This document shows positions 63,877-64,000 of a DNA stretch of 64,000 nt, piece by piece (the stretch's first letter is position 1; each line of letters opens with the position of its first letter). The notes beneath the pieces are model-generated. The model had not been told where the DNA came from, searched no databases, and was given only the letters and a program-made list of their open reading frames with translations. The translations under genes were made by a program, and so were the position numbers. The stretch lies in assembly GCA_963082975.1 (NCBI GenBank), contig OY720348.1, positions 60,735,461 through 60,799,460 on the forward strand. The letters run 5' to 3'. Origin of the DNA: Labia minor (Eukaryota > Arthropoda > Insecta > Dermaptera > Spongiphoridae).

Positions 63877-64000
63877 CAAAGAATCATTAGAAATATTGTA
63901 TAAATAATTAATAAATAAACTAACATGGATAATAAAATGAAAGGATTCTTAAATGTAATAGATAATTAGTAATAATGTATTTATTAATGAACCAAATAAT
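63877..64000 (+). repeat. Direct repeat, copy 2, cut by the window end
   Basis: agaatcattagaaat, taataaataaactaacatgg, ggattcttaaatgtaatag and tgtatttattaatgaacc. Similarity continues to the last base, so a tandem unit of about 728 bp may continue beyond the window. Confidence 0.72.

Larger units (their letters stand above)
63031..64000. other. AT-rich sequence without genes
   Basis: Short A/T-rich motifs, scattered ATG codons and no frame of useful length. The only structure seen is the partial direct repeat listed separately. Confidence 0.6.

Overview
The window is non-coding, very AT-rich eukaryotic DNA. There is no operon structure, no ribosome-binding-site grammar and no recognisable protein-coding gene. 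A tRNA-related SINE with a poly(A) tail and a perfect target-site duplication, large inverted and direct repeats, microsatellites and a long satellite array with higher-order repeats all point to an animal genome. An arthropod is my best guess from base composition and SINE style, but the sequence does not prove it.

Positions 1-55,821 are one uninterrupted head-to-tail satellite array that enters from beyond the left edge. The basic monomer is about 300 bp (299-301) and begins at ctaggtcc or ctagatcc. I count about 144 monomers: about 110 plain ones, plus 34 (33 complete, 1 truncated) that carry the same extra module of about 376 bp inserted at the same point in the monomer. Each higher-order unit reads E (ctagatcc monomer), 0-4 further plain monomers, then D (677 bp, module-bearing). 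Unit lengths therefore step as 979, 1280, 1580, 1880 and 2181 bp. Units are grouped again: a four-unit block of 6,919 bp occurs three times, and a six-unit block of 10,681 bp is tandemly duplicated at 19,559-30,239 and 30,240-40,920. Hybrid monomers mark recombination points, and monomers near the right edge are more diverged.

The array stops inside a module at 55,821 and runs straight into a diverged inverted copy of that module, so the boundary is a fold-back. From 55,822 to about 62,075 the flank is a mosaic of related dispersed-repeat pieces in both orientations, here named I (module), X, P/Q and R. At 59,994-61,392 lies a diverged, low-copy arrangement Q-X-I-monomer start-Q with a period of about 1,054 bp. 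It contains the array's module joined to the first part of the satellite monomer and looks like a relative of the seed from which the array grew. A SINE interrupts one arm at 61,816-61,997, and the uninterrupted paralogous site is present near 56,150-56,210. Positions 62,076-64,000 are AT-rich sequence with a possible dispersed-repeat tail and a partial repeat of about 730 bp, and no supported gene.

The many identical 61-codon minus-strand frames in the array are repeat shadows: their first codon is TTG, they contain no ATG, and the frame is broken in the diverged flank copy.
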